From Ruminococcus sp. (lineage in GTDB: Bacteria; Bacillota; Clostridia; Oscillospirales; Acutalibacteraceae), in the NCBI GenBank assembly GCA_017502425.1, contig JAFVVB010000188.1:1-6605 (forward strand): a stretch of 6,605 nt of DNA. Reading direction: 5' to 3'. The stretch's first letter is position 1. Each line of letters begins with the position of its first letter. The notes beneath the pieces were generated by a model. That model saw only the letters and a list, made by a program, of their open reading frames with translations, was not told the origin of the DNA and made no database searches. This document shows, piece by piece, positions 1 through 5,809 of the stretch. The translations under genes were made by a program, and so were the position numbers.

Positions 1-1
1 A

Positions 2-286
2 AATATTGATTTCGTTAGTAACTACGAAATCATTAATTTTACTGTGTCTTCGTTGAGACTTGATGTTTTTGTGAGTGCTGTGTGTAATTTATCCCGTGCT
101 AATTCTCAAAAATATATCAAATCGGAGTTTGTTTCTGTTAATCATATGGTTAACAGTAATTTTTCTAAGAGTTTAAACGAAGGTGACGTTGTAACAATTA
201 AAAAATATGGTAAATTTGTTTTTATTGCTGAAGAAGGGGTTACTAAAAAGGGTAGACTCAGAATCAGGGTAAAACACTTTAGATAG
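2..286 (+). CDS. ylmH: YlmH family S4-domain RNA-binding protein, C-terminal part (5' end outside window)
   Basis: The reading frame is open from base 2 to the TAG at 284-286, giving the last 94 residues. GTG 44 is only an internal valine codon, because the frame continues upstream without a stop (NIDFVSNYEI...). The visible part holds an S4 RNA-binding domain: SSLRLDVFVSAVCNLSRANS, then a strand resembling 'VNxxxV', then GDVVTIKKYGKF, ending in the KKGRLRIRVKHF tail typical of YlmH. The family is encoded beside divIVA and sepF in Gram-positive bacteria. B. subtilis YlmH has been linked to ribosome-associated quality control through binding to the large subunit; that is from memory, not from this sequence. 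The stop codon overlaps the divIVA Shine-Dalgarno, so the two genes are probably co-transcribed and translationally coupled. The missing N-terminal part should hold the family's RRM-like domain. Confidence 0.9.
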   Translation, partial: NIDFVSNYEIINFTVSSLRLDVFVSAVCNLSRANSQKYIKSEFVSVNHMVNSNFSKSLNEGDVVTIKKYGKFVFIAEEGVTKKGRLRIRVKHFR

Positions 287-289
287 GAG
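285..289 (+). promoter_or_regulatory. Ribosome binding site for divIVA
   Basis: AGGAG lies 8 nt before ATG 298 and overlaps the ylmH stop codon. It decides the divIVA start: the in-frame GTG at 289 begins inside this Shine-Dalgarno and cannot be the initiation codon. Confidence 0.85.
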
Positions 290-297
290 TGCAAACT

Positions 298-972
298 ATG
301 CTAACAATTGATGAAATTAAGAACATTTCGTTCAGAAAATCCGGTATGGGCGGTTATCGTCCTGATGATGTTGACGAATTTATTGATGATGTCATCGCTA
401 CTTTTGAGCAGCTTAAGGCTGAAAAAGCTGATCTCATGAGAAAGATGGAGATTTTAGCTAATAAGATTGAGCAGTACAGAACTGACGAAGAAACTGTAAG
501 AAACGCTCTTCTTTCTTCACAGAAGATTGCTGATTCTGCTATTAAAGAGGCTAAAGATAAGTCAAGCTATATTATCAAAGCTGCTGAGAAAAAATCAAGA
601 AAGATATTAACAGAAGCTGAAATGGCTACTGAGAGAGAAAAAGATAAATATGAAGCTATGCTTAAGGAAACAGCAAAGCTAAGAAAAGAGATGCTTACGC
701 TTTATAAAAAGCACCTTTCACTTTTAGAAGATTTCCCAACTGAGGAAGTTGCTAAAGAAAAACGCGAAGAACTCGATAAGAAATATCCTTTTGAGCCGGT
801 TGATGAAATCATTAACTCTGATGATATTGATATCGAAGAAGAAGCTAGCAAGGTAGCTGACGTTGCGCCTATCGTTAAGCCTAACGTTAAACCTGCTGAA
901 CAGGCTAAACCTGAGCCAAAGAACGATAAATTCGATCAGCTTAAGTTTGGCGACAACTACGACGTAGAATAA
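298..972 (+). CDS. divIVA: DivIVA family cell-division/polarity protein
   Basis: The protein has 224 residues. DivIVA is a peripheral membrane coiled-coil protein that gathers at curved membrane at septa and poles and recruits division or growth partners. The N-terminal lipid-binding domain is clear at residues 1-30 (LTIDEIKNISF, GGYRPDDVDEFIDDV), and long charged heptad-like coiled coil follows at about 31-150. Residues about 170-208 form an acidic, then Pro/Lys-rich linker. The protein ends in a short aromatic/glycine motif, KFDQLKFGDNYDVE, at 211-224. Compared with the B. subtilis protein as I remember it, the membrane-inserting Phe17-Arg18 tip is replaced by Gly16-Met17-Gly18 with one extra residue. 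ATG 298 is chosen over GTG 289 because AGGAG covers 285-289. It sits 11 nt after ylmH and 22 nt before ileS, the classic Firmicutes arrangement. Confidence 0.93.
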   Translation: MLTIDEIKNISFRKSGMGGYRPDDVDEFIDDVIATFEQLKAEKADLMRKMEILANKIEQYRTDEETVRNALLSSQKIADSAIKEAKDKSSYIIKAAEKKSRKILTEAEMATEREKDKYEAMLKETAKLRKEMLTLYKKHLSLLEDFPTEEVAKEKREELDKKYPFEPVDEIINSDDIDIEEEASKVADVAPIVKPNVKPAEQAKPEPKNDKFDQLKFGDNYDVE

Positions 973-981
973 TTATTTTTT

Positions 982-985
982 GGAG
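982..985 (+). promoter_or_regulatory. Ribosome binding site for ileS
   Basis: GGAG lies 9 nt before ATG 995. The longer in-frame TTG at 980 overlaps this site, so ATG 995 is preferred. Confidence 0.75.
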
Positions 986-994
986 TGTATAGAA

Positions 995-3766
995 ATGTCC
1001 CAGGATTATAATTCCACGCTGAATCTGCCAAAAACAGATTTTCCGATGCGTGCAGGATTGCCAAAATCAGAACCTGTTACTCTTGAAAAGTGGCAGGAGA
1101 ATAAAATTTACGATAAATTGATGGAGAAAAACGAGGGTAAACCATTATATGTTTTACACTATGGACCTCCATATGCTAATGGTAACATCCACTTAGGTAC
1201 CGCTTTAAATAAAGTTTTAAAGGATTTTATTGTCAGATATAAGAATATGTCAGGCTTTAAATCACCTTTTGTACCTGGTTGGGATACCCATGGTCTACCA
1301 ACCGAGCTTAAAGCTCGTGCTAAAGCAGGTGTTGGTAATTCATCAACTATTTCTGATATCGAGTTAAGAAAAATCTGTCGTGAATTCGCTTTAGGTTATC
1401 TTGACGATCAGCGCAACCAGTTCAAAAGACTTGGTGTTATGGCGGAATGGGACAATCCATACGTCACATTAAAGCATGAATTTGAAGCAACTCAGATTGA
1501 AGTCTTTGCTGAAATGGCGTGTAAAGGTTATATTTACAAAGGATTAAAGCCTGTTTACTGGTGTCCTGAATGTAAAACTGCGCTTGCTGAAGCTGAGATT
1601 GAGTACGCTGAGGATCCATGTCATTCAATATATGTAAAATTCAATGTAACTGATGACCTTGGTAAGTTATCTGCTTTAGGTATTGACCCATCTAAGTGTT
1701 ATTTTGTTATCTGGACAACAACTACCTGGACTCTTCCTGCTAACGTTGCTATCTGTGTTGGTCCTGATTTTGAGTACTCAGTAATCAAGTCAGGTGAAGA
1801 ATATTATATCATGGCAACTGAGCTTTATAAATCTGCTTTTGAGGCTGCTGGTATTGACGACTATGAAGTAGTTGCTACATTAAATGGTGCTGAACTTGAG
1901 TATATTAAAACTGCTCATCCTTTCATCGACCGCACTTCACTTGTTATTGTCGGTGACCACGTTACTTTAGAGAGTGGTACAGGTTGTGTACATACCGCTC
2001 CTGGTCACGGTGTAGAAGACTTTGAAGTTTGCAAAAACTATGATGAACTTCCTATCGTAGTTCCTGTTGATGCTGACGGTAAACTTACTGAAGAAGCAGG
2101 ACAGTTTGCTGGTTTATCTACTGATGAGGCAAATAAGCCGATTGCACTCCACCTTGAAGAAACAGGTGCTTTATTTGCTTTGACTAAGATTATCCACCAG
2201 TATCCACACTGTTGGAGATGTAAAAAGCCTGTAATTTTCAGAGCTACCGATCAGTGGTTCTGTTCCGTTGATGATTTTAAAGACGCTGCATGTGAAGCTA
2301 TCAAGACTGTTCAGTGGATTCCTAAGTGGGGCGAGGACAGAATTACATCGATGGTAAGAGAACGTAAAGACTGGTGTATTTCTCGTCAGCGTAAGTGGGG
2401 CGTGCCTATTCCTATCTTCTTCTGTAAAGAATGTGGTGAGCCACACATAGATAAGGAAGCTATGCTGAAAGTTGCTGAGATATTCAGAGAAAAGGGTTCT
2501 GACGCTTGGTACGAACTCAGTGCATCAGAACTTTTACCTGCTGATACTAAGTGCAAAAATTGTGGTTGTACTGAATTTGATAAAGAGAAAGACATCATGG
2601 ATGTCTGGTTCGATAGCGGATCATCACATGCTGCTGTTCTTAAGAATAGAGATTATTTAACATGGCCTGCTGATTTATATTTAGAGGGTGCTGACCAGTA
2701 TCGTGGTTGGTTCCAGTCTTCACTTTTAACTGCTGTTGCTACATCAGGTACTGCTCCATATAAAGCAGTACTCACACACGGTTGGGTAGTTGATGGAGAA
2801 GGCAGAAAGATGAGTAAATCCCTTGGCAATGGTATTGATCCTCAGGAAGTTGTTGATCAGTACGGTGCTGATGTACTCAGATTATGGGTAGCTTCATCTG
2901 ACTACCATGTTGATATCAGAATTTCTAAAGATATCTTAAAACAGCTTTCAGAAGCATATAGAAAAATCAGAAATACTGCTAGATACATTCTCGGTAATTT
3001 AAACGATTTCAACCCTGATTCTGATAGTGTAAAGATTAACGAACTACTTGATATTGATAAGTGGGCTATCTATAAATTAAATGAACTTATGGGTAAAGTG
3101 AAAGCCGGTTACGATTCTTTTGAATTCCACCAGGTTTATCACGCTATCTATAATTTCTGTGTTGTTGATATGTCTAACTTCTATCTTGATGTTTTAAAAG
3201 ATAGATTATATACAGAAAAAGCTGACTCTAAAGAGCGTAGAGCTGCTCAGACTGCTATGTATATCATTCTCGATTCGCTCACAAGAATGATTGCTCCTAT
3301 TCTTGCTTATACATCTGACGAAATCTGGAAGTATATGCCACATAGTAGCGATAGCGATCCTGAAAATATTATTTTCAACTCTATGCCTGAGAAGATTGCT
3401 CTTGATATTAACGATGAGTTTACTTCTAAATGGGATAAGATTCACGATTTACGTGACACTGTTAAGAAGTCGATCGAAAATGTCAGAATCGAGAAGATTA
3501 TTAAAACTTCACTCGAGTCCAAGATTATACTTAAGGCTTGTGGTGATGAGTATGACTTCTTAAAGAGTATCGAAAGCGAGCTTGCTACTATATTCATCGT
3601 ATCCGATGTTGTTGTAGAAAACGCTGATGTTACAGAACTCGAAGTAGAAGTTGTTAAAGCAAGCGGTGATAAGTGTGAACGTTGCTGGGCTTTCTCCGAT
3701 ACTGTCGGTAAGGATAGCACACATCCTACACTTTGCAAGCGTTGTGCTGATATATTAAACGGTTAA
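995..3766 (+). CDS. ileS: Isoleucyl-tRNA synthetase
   Basis: This class I enzyme (923 residues, normal length) charges tRNA-Ile with isoleucine in the cytoplasm. Motifs appear in the expected order: the HIGH-type motif H66-L67-G68-T69 in GPPYANGNIHLGTALNK; WCPEC at 189-193; the CP1 editing domain with its Thr-rich strand TTTTW at 241-245 and GHGVEDFE with the conserved Asp at 342; W460-CISRQRKWG; a four-to-five-Cys cluster (C477, C480, C520, C523, C525) just before DVWFDSGSS at 536; KMSKS at 605-609; an anticodon-binding helical domain at about 680-830; and a C-terminal zinc finger (C894, C897, C914, C917). Together with the length this fits the bacterial (type 1) form. Two motif positions deviate: T69 stands where His is usual, and T244 where Pro is usual. 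No T-box leader can fit in the 22-nt gap after divIVA, so the gene is read as part of the operon. Confidence 0.97.
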   Translation: MSQDYNSTLNLPKTDFPMRAGLPKSEPVTLEKWQENKIYDKLMEKNEGKPLYVLHYGPPYANGNIHLGTALNKVLKDFIVRYKNMSGFKSPFVPGWDTHGLPTELKARAKAGVGNSSTISDIELRKICREFALGYLDDQRNQFKRLGVMAEWDNPYVTLKHEFEATQIEVFAEMACKGYIYKGLKPVYWCPECKTALAEAEIEYAEDPCHSIYVKFNVTDDLGKLSALGIDPSKCYFVIWTTTTWTLPANVAICVGPDFEYSVIKSGEEYYIMATELYKSAFEAAGIDDYEVVATLNGAELEYIKTAHPFIDRTSLVIVGDHVTLESGTGCVHTAPGHGVEDFEVCKNYDELPIVVPVDADGKLTEEAGQFAGLSTDEANKPIALHLEETGALFALTKIIHQYPHCWRCKKPVIFRATDQWFCSVDDFKDAACEAIKTVQWIPKWGEDRITSMVRERKDWCISRQRKWGVPIPIFFCKECGEPHIDKEAMLKVAEIFREKGSDAWYELSASELLPADTKCKNCGCTEFDKEKDIMDVWFDSGSSHAAVLKNRDYLTWPADLYLEGADQYRGWFQSSLLTAVATSGTAPYKAVLTHGWVVDGEGRKMSKSLGNGIDPQEVVDQYGADVLRLWVASSDYHVDIRISKDILKQLSEAYRKIRNTARYILGNLNDFNPDSDSVKINELLDIDKWAIYKLNELMGKVKAGYDSFEFHQVYHAIYNFCVVDMSNFYLDVLKDRLYTEKADSKERRAAQTAMYIILDSLTRMIAPILAYTSDEIWKYMPHSSDSDPENIIFNSMPEKIALDINDEFTSKWDKIHDLRDTVKKSIENVRIEKIIKTSLESKIILKACGDEYDFLKSIESELATIFIVSDVVVENADVTELEVEVVKASGDKCERCWAFSDTVGKDSTHPTLCKRCADILNG

Positions 3767-3771
3767 TTTAT

Positions 3772-3802
3772 TATACGGTGTATCTATATGGTACACCGTA
3801 TA
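3772..3802 (+). repeat. Perfect 11-bp inverted repeat between ileS and lspA (RNA hairpin or operator)
   Basis: TATACGGTGTA (3772-3782) is followed after 9 nt by its exact reverse complement TACACCGTATA (3792-3802). As RNA the stem can grow inward by a U-G and a C-G pair (3783/3791, 3784/3790) to 13 bp with a 5-nt loop. CTTTTA and then the lspA Shine-Dalgarno at 3808 follow at once. It could act as a weak terminator or attenuator, an mRNA processing or stability element, or a protein-binding palindrome. The sequence alone does not decide between these. It lies wholly in the gap if lspA starts at TTG 3821. Confidence 0.8.
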
Positions 3803-3807
3803 CTTTT

Positions 3808-3812
3808 AGGAG
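3808..3812 (+). promoter_or_regulatory. Ribosome binding site for lspA
   Basis: AGGAG is placed 8 nt before TTG 3821, the same spacing as for divIVA and lepB. The upstream ATG 3788 lies in the loop region of the 3772-3802 hairpin and has only a weak GGTG, itself within the stem, ahead of it. This argues for the TTG start. Confidence 0.75.
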
Positions 3813-3820
3813 TTGACATT

Positions 3821-4312
3821 TTGGTTGCTTTTTATTTAGTTTTGGCTCTGTTACTTGTTGTTGTAGATCAGGTTATTAAGTACTTTGTGCTAGAATATCT
3901 TCAGCCTGTCCAATCTGTTACAGCTATTCCACATCTGCTTGATTTAGTGTATGTAGAAAACACTGGAGTAGCATTTGGTATGTTCAAGGATATGAAGTGG
4001 CTTTTTATTACTATCACATCTATTGTCATAGTTTTGTTTATTATATTACTTATCAAGAATGCTAAATCCAGTAAATTGTTTGCTGTTGCATCAGCTCTTA
4101 TAATTGGCGGCGGTATTGGTAACCTTATTGATAGAGTTTTTCTTGGTTTTGTTGTTGATTATCTTCAGCTATCATTCTTTCCGCCTGTATGTAATTTTGC
4201 CGATTACTGTATTAGCATAGGAACAGTATTGCTTGTTATATATTTGCTGTTTTATTCTGATGTAAACAAAGAATCTGATAAAAAAGAGAAGAAGTTAGCT
4301 GATGGAGAATAA
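3821..4312 (+). CDS. lspA: Lipoprotein signal peptidase (SPase II)
   Basis: This 163-residue membrane aspartyl protease removes the signal peptide from prolipoproteins after lipidation. It has the family pattern of four membrane segments, at about residues 2-20, 55-75, 84-100 and 128-148. The conserved motifs are present: VVDQVIKYF in segment 1, ENTGVAFGMF, GGGIGNLIDR, and the two catalytic aspartates D113 (FVVDYLQ) and D128 (NFAD). The last motif reads CNFAD where FNVAD is more usual, but Asn, Ala and Asp are kept. The C-terminus is a short lysine-rich cytoplasmic tail. TTG 3821 is chosen because a good AGGAG lies 8 nt upstream; starting at ATG 3788 would add 11 residues (MVHRILLGVDI) encoded by the hairpin and the Shine-Dalgarno. 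The gene overlaps rluD by 11 nt. Confidence 0.93.
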   Translation: MVAFYLVLALLLVVVDQVIKYFVLEYLQPVQSVTAIPHLLDLVYVENTGVAFGMFKDMKWLFITITSIVIVLFIILLIKNAKSSKLFAVASALIIGGGIGNLIDRVFLGFVVDYLQLSFFPPVCNFADYCISIGTVLLVIYLLFYSDVNKESDKKEKKLADGE

Positions 4313-5222
4313 GATTTTTATTGTTGTTGAAGATAAAGTTGGGGAGAGGCTCGATAGTTTTTTAGCTTTTATGCTCGATGATGTTTCTCGCTCATCTGCA
4401 TCAAAAATGATCAGTAACGGAAACGTGACTGTTAACGGGAAAAGTGTATCAAAAAGCTATAAGTTATGCTTATCAGATGAAGTTAATGTTATGATAGACG
4501 ACCCTGTTGAGCTTGATGTCTTACCTCAGGATATACCTCTTGATATTGTATATGAAGATGATGATTTACTTGTAGTTAATAAACCTAAAGGTATGGTGGT
4601 TCATCCTGCTGCTGGTAACTATACTGATACATTAGTCAATGCGTTAATGCATCATTGTAAAGGTTCTTTATCAGGTATAAACGGTGTTTTACGTCCTGGT
4701 ATTGTCCATAGGATTGATAAAAACACCAGCGGTTTACTCATTGTTGCTAAAAATGATAGAGCCCATAAACATCTCGCACTTCAGATAAAGGAGCATTCTT
4801 TTACACGAGAATACCTTACTATTGTGTATGGTGGTTTTAAGGATGATAATGGTACTGTTGATGCACCGATTGGTAGACATCCTATTGATCGTAAAAAAAT
4901 GTGTGTTACTGATAAAAACAGCAAAAACGCCGTGACTCATTATACTGTATTAGAAAGATTATCCGGATATACGATGCTTAAATGCAAACTTGAAACAGGC
5001 AGAACTCATCAGATTAGAGTTCATATGGCATATATCGGTCATCCTGTTGCTGGTGATGATGTATATGGCCCTAAAAAGGTTATTAAATCTTTAAATGGAC
5101 AGTGTCTCCATGCGTATAAAATTGGCTTCATACATCCTGTTACCAACGAGTATCTTGAGTTCACATCAGAAATCCCTCCTGAGTTTTCTTCCTTTCTACA
5201 TAATCTACAAAAAATGTATTAA
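4302..5222 (+). CDS. RluD/RluA-family 23S rRNA pseudouridine synthase (YlyB-like)
   Basis: The protein has 306 residues, normal for RluD-like enzymes, which isomerise specific uridines to pseudouridine in large-subunit rRNA. Residues about 12-65 form an S4 RNA-binding domain (GERLDSFLAFML, SSASKMISNGNVTVNGK). The catalytic domain follows: VNKPKGMVVHPAAGN, then GIVHRIDKNTSGLLIVAKND with the catalytic Asp139 (the common form is HRLD; here it is HRID), and GRTHQIRVHMAYIGHPVAGD near 227-250. The order lspA-rluD matches B. subtilis lspA-ylyB. The start overlaps the end of lspA by 11 nt with only a weak purine-rich site (around 4282-4292), so translational coupling to lspA is likely. The exact target uridines (RluD, RluC or another subtype) cannot be read from sequence by eye, so no gene symbol is given. 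Confidence 0.93.
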   Translation: MENKIFIVVEDKVGERLDSFLAFMLDDVSRSSASKMISNGNVTVNGKSVSKSYKLCLSDEVNVMIDDPVELDVLPQDIPLDIVYEDDDLLVVNKPKGMVVHPAAGNYTDTLVNALMHHCKGSLSGINGVLRPGIVHRIDKNTSGLLIVAKNDRAHKHLALQIKEHSFTREYLTIVYGGFKDDNGTVDAPIGRHPIDRKKMCVTDKNSKNAVTHYTVLERLSGYTMLKCKLETGRTHQIRVHMAYIGHPVAGDDVYGPKKVIKSLNGQCLHAYKIGFIHPVTNEYLEFTSEIPPEFSSFLHNLQKMY

Positions 5223-5249
5223 TTTTTTGTTACATAATGAAAAAAGTTC

Positions 5250-5278
5250 TTGCATTTATTATTCTTTTATGATACAAT
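5250..5278 (+). promoter_or_regulatory. Sigma-A promoter of rplS
   Basis: The -35 box TTGCAT (5250-5255) and -10 box TACAAT (5273-5278) are separated by exactly 17 nt. A TGA immediately before the -10 makes it an extended -10, and an A-run (5240-5245) lies upstream. Transcription should begin near 5284-5285, leaving a leader of about 117 nt. It separates rplS from the rluD operon, for which I see no strong terminator. Confidence 0.85.
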
Positions 5279-5284
5279 ACTAGA

Positions 5285-5401
5285 GCATTTGAAACCGTCA
5301 AACAGTTGATGGGGTTCAAATTAAGGCTTTTATGTCAAAATTTGAAGCGGATAGTCCTCTGCCATCGAGCATGAATATCTGAAAATACTAGGAGGATAAA
5401 A
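5285..5401 (+). ncRNA. Structured 5' leader of rplS, candidate L19 autoregulatory leader
   Basis: The leader of rplS mRNA folds in ways that exclude each other. Hairpin A pairs 5288-5301 with 5306-5320 (13 pairs including one G-U, a 1x2 internal loop and the tetraloop ACAG). Alternative helix B pairs TTCAAATT (5315-5322) with AATTTGAA (5339-5346), an 8-bp perfect match that uses the 3' arm of hairpin A. Small hairpin C pairs GCGGA (5347-5351) with TCTGC (5358-5362). Its loop and 3' arm contain TCCTC (5355-5359), which is complementary to GAGGA (5392-5396) in the rplS Shine-Dalgarno. Firmicutes rplS genes are known to carry an 'L19 leader' RNA family; I infer membership from position and layout and have not matched the consensus. 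There is no terminator-like U-tract after hairpin A, so control of translation fits better than attenuation. Confidence 0.65.
5390..5395 (+). promoter_or_regulatory. Ribosome binding site for rplS
   Basis: AGGAGG is the strongest Shine-Dalgarno in the window and lies 6 nt before ATG 5402. Part of it can be masked by TCCTC at 5355-5359 in the leader. Confidence 0.9.
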
Positions 5402-5749
5402 ATGGACGCATTAAAGACTATTGCACTCAGTTCAATGAAAGAGTCAGCACCTGAATTTTCAGTTGGTGATACTGTAAAGGTTTCTGTTAACATCCGTGAG
5501 GGTGAGAGAGAAAGAATCCAGATGTTCGAAGGTACAGTTATCGCTAAAAAAGGCAGCGGTGTTGCTGAGACATTTACTGTACGACGTGTATCTTACGGTG
5601 TAGGTGTAGAGAGAGTTTTCCCACTCCACTCACCAAACGTTGTTGACGTTAAAGTTGTTAGATACGGTAAAGTTCGTAGAAGCAAACTCTATTACTTACG
5701 TGACAGAGTTGGTAAGGCAGCTAAAGTCAAAGAAGAAATCCGTAAATAA
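5402..5749 (+). CDS. rplS: 50S ribosomal protein L19
   Basis: The protein has 115 residues, the standard L19 length. L19 is a large-subunit protein at the interface with the 30S subunit. Conserved blocks run through the whole sequence: FSVGDTVKVSVNIREGERERIQMFEGTVI, then ETFTVRRVSYGVGVERVFPLHSP (about 60-80), then VVRYGKVRRSKLYYLRDRVGKAA. It starts at ATG with AGGAGG in front. In many Firmicutes rplS follows rpsP-rimM-trmD. Here it follows rluD instead and has its own promoter and leader, which suggests independent, probably autogenous, control. A strong terminator follows 7 nt after the stop. Confidence 0.97.
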   Translation: MDALKTIALSSMKESAPEFSVGDTVKVSVNIREGERERIQMFEGTVIAKKGSGVAETFTVRRVSYGVGVERVFPLHSPNVVDVKVVRYGKVRRSKLYYLRDRVGKAAKVKEEIRK

Positions 5750-5756
5750 AGTTTTT

Positions 5757-5783
5757 AAAAAGGGACTTTATGGTCCCTTTTTT
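5757..5783 (+). terminator. Intrinsic terminator after rplS
   Basis: The GGGAC/GTCCC stem (5762-5766 with 5773-5777), extended by five A-T pairs, makes a 10-bp hairpin with a 6-nt loop and a run of six T (5778-5783). The A-run on the 5' side means it could also work on the opposite strand. It ends only 13 nt before the lepB Shine-Dalgarno. Confidence 0.9.
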
Positions 5784-5796
5784 GCTTTTATCTATT

Positions 5797-5801
5797 AGGA
5801 G
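5797..5801 (+). promoter_or_regulatory. Ribosome binding site for lepB
   Basis: AGGAG lies 8 nt before TTG 5810. The in-frame GTG at 5801 starts inside this site and is therefore not a plausible initiation codon. Confidence 0.78.
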
Positions 5802-5809
5802 TGTACGTT

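Noticed and set aside
957..980. CTACGACGTAG palindrome followed by T-rich sequence at the end of divIVA as a terminator
   Set aside because: As RNA it allows only about four pairs around a 3-nt loop, and the T-run is separated from it by AATAATTA. The ileS ribosome binding site follows directly.
2171..2598. Reverse-strand open frames inside ileS (and similar ones at 3206-3445, 3442-3738 and 4734-4940)
   Set aside because: They are shadows of well-supported + strand genes, with no recognisable protein features or ribosome binding sites.
3788..3820. Longer lspA start at ATG 3788
   Set aside because: It lies in the loop/arm of the inverted repeat, lacks a good Shine-Dalgarno, and would make the strong AGGAG at 3808 coding sequence.
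3813..3841. Perfect TTGACA (3813-3818) as a promoter -35 for lspA/rluD
   Set aside because: No TATAAT-like hexamer lies 16-18 nt downstream, and the match overlaps the lspA Shine-Dalgarno and start region, so it is probably coincidental.
5207..5230. ACAAAAAAT/ATTTTTTGT inverted repeat across the rluD stop as a terminator
   Set aside because: The 9-bp stem has a single G-C pair and no U-tract follows the stem, so it is too weak to call. It may still reduce read-through into rplS.
5332..5382. Possible 16-codon leader peptide in the rplS 5' UTR (ATG 5332 to TGA 5380-5382)
   Set aside because: Only a weak AAGG precedes it, it has no run of regulatory codons, and it overlaps the leader helices, which explain the region better. 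A 21-codon frame from ATG 5309 has no ribosome binding site.
5594..5602. TACGGTGTA in rplS matching one arm of the ileS-lspA palindrome
   Set aside because: It encodes conserved L19 residues (SYGVGV), has no facing arm nearby, and a 9-nt match is compatible with chance and codon use.
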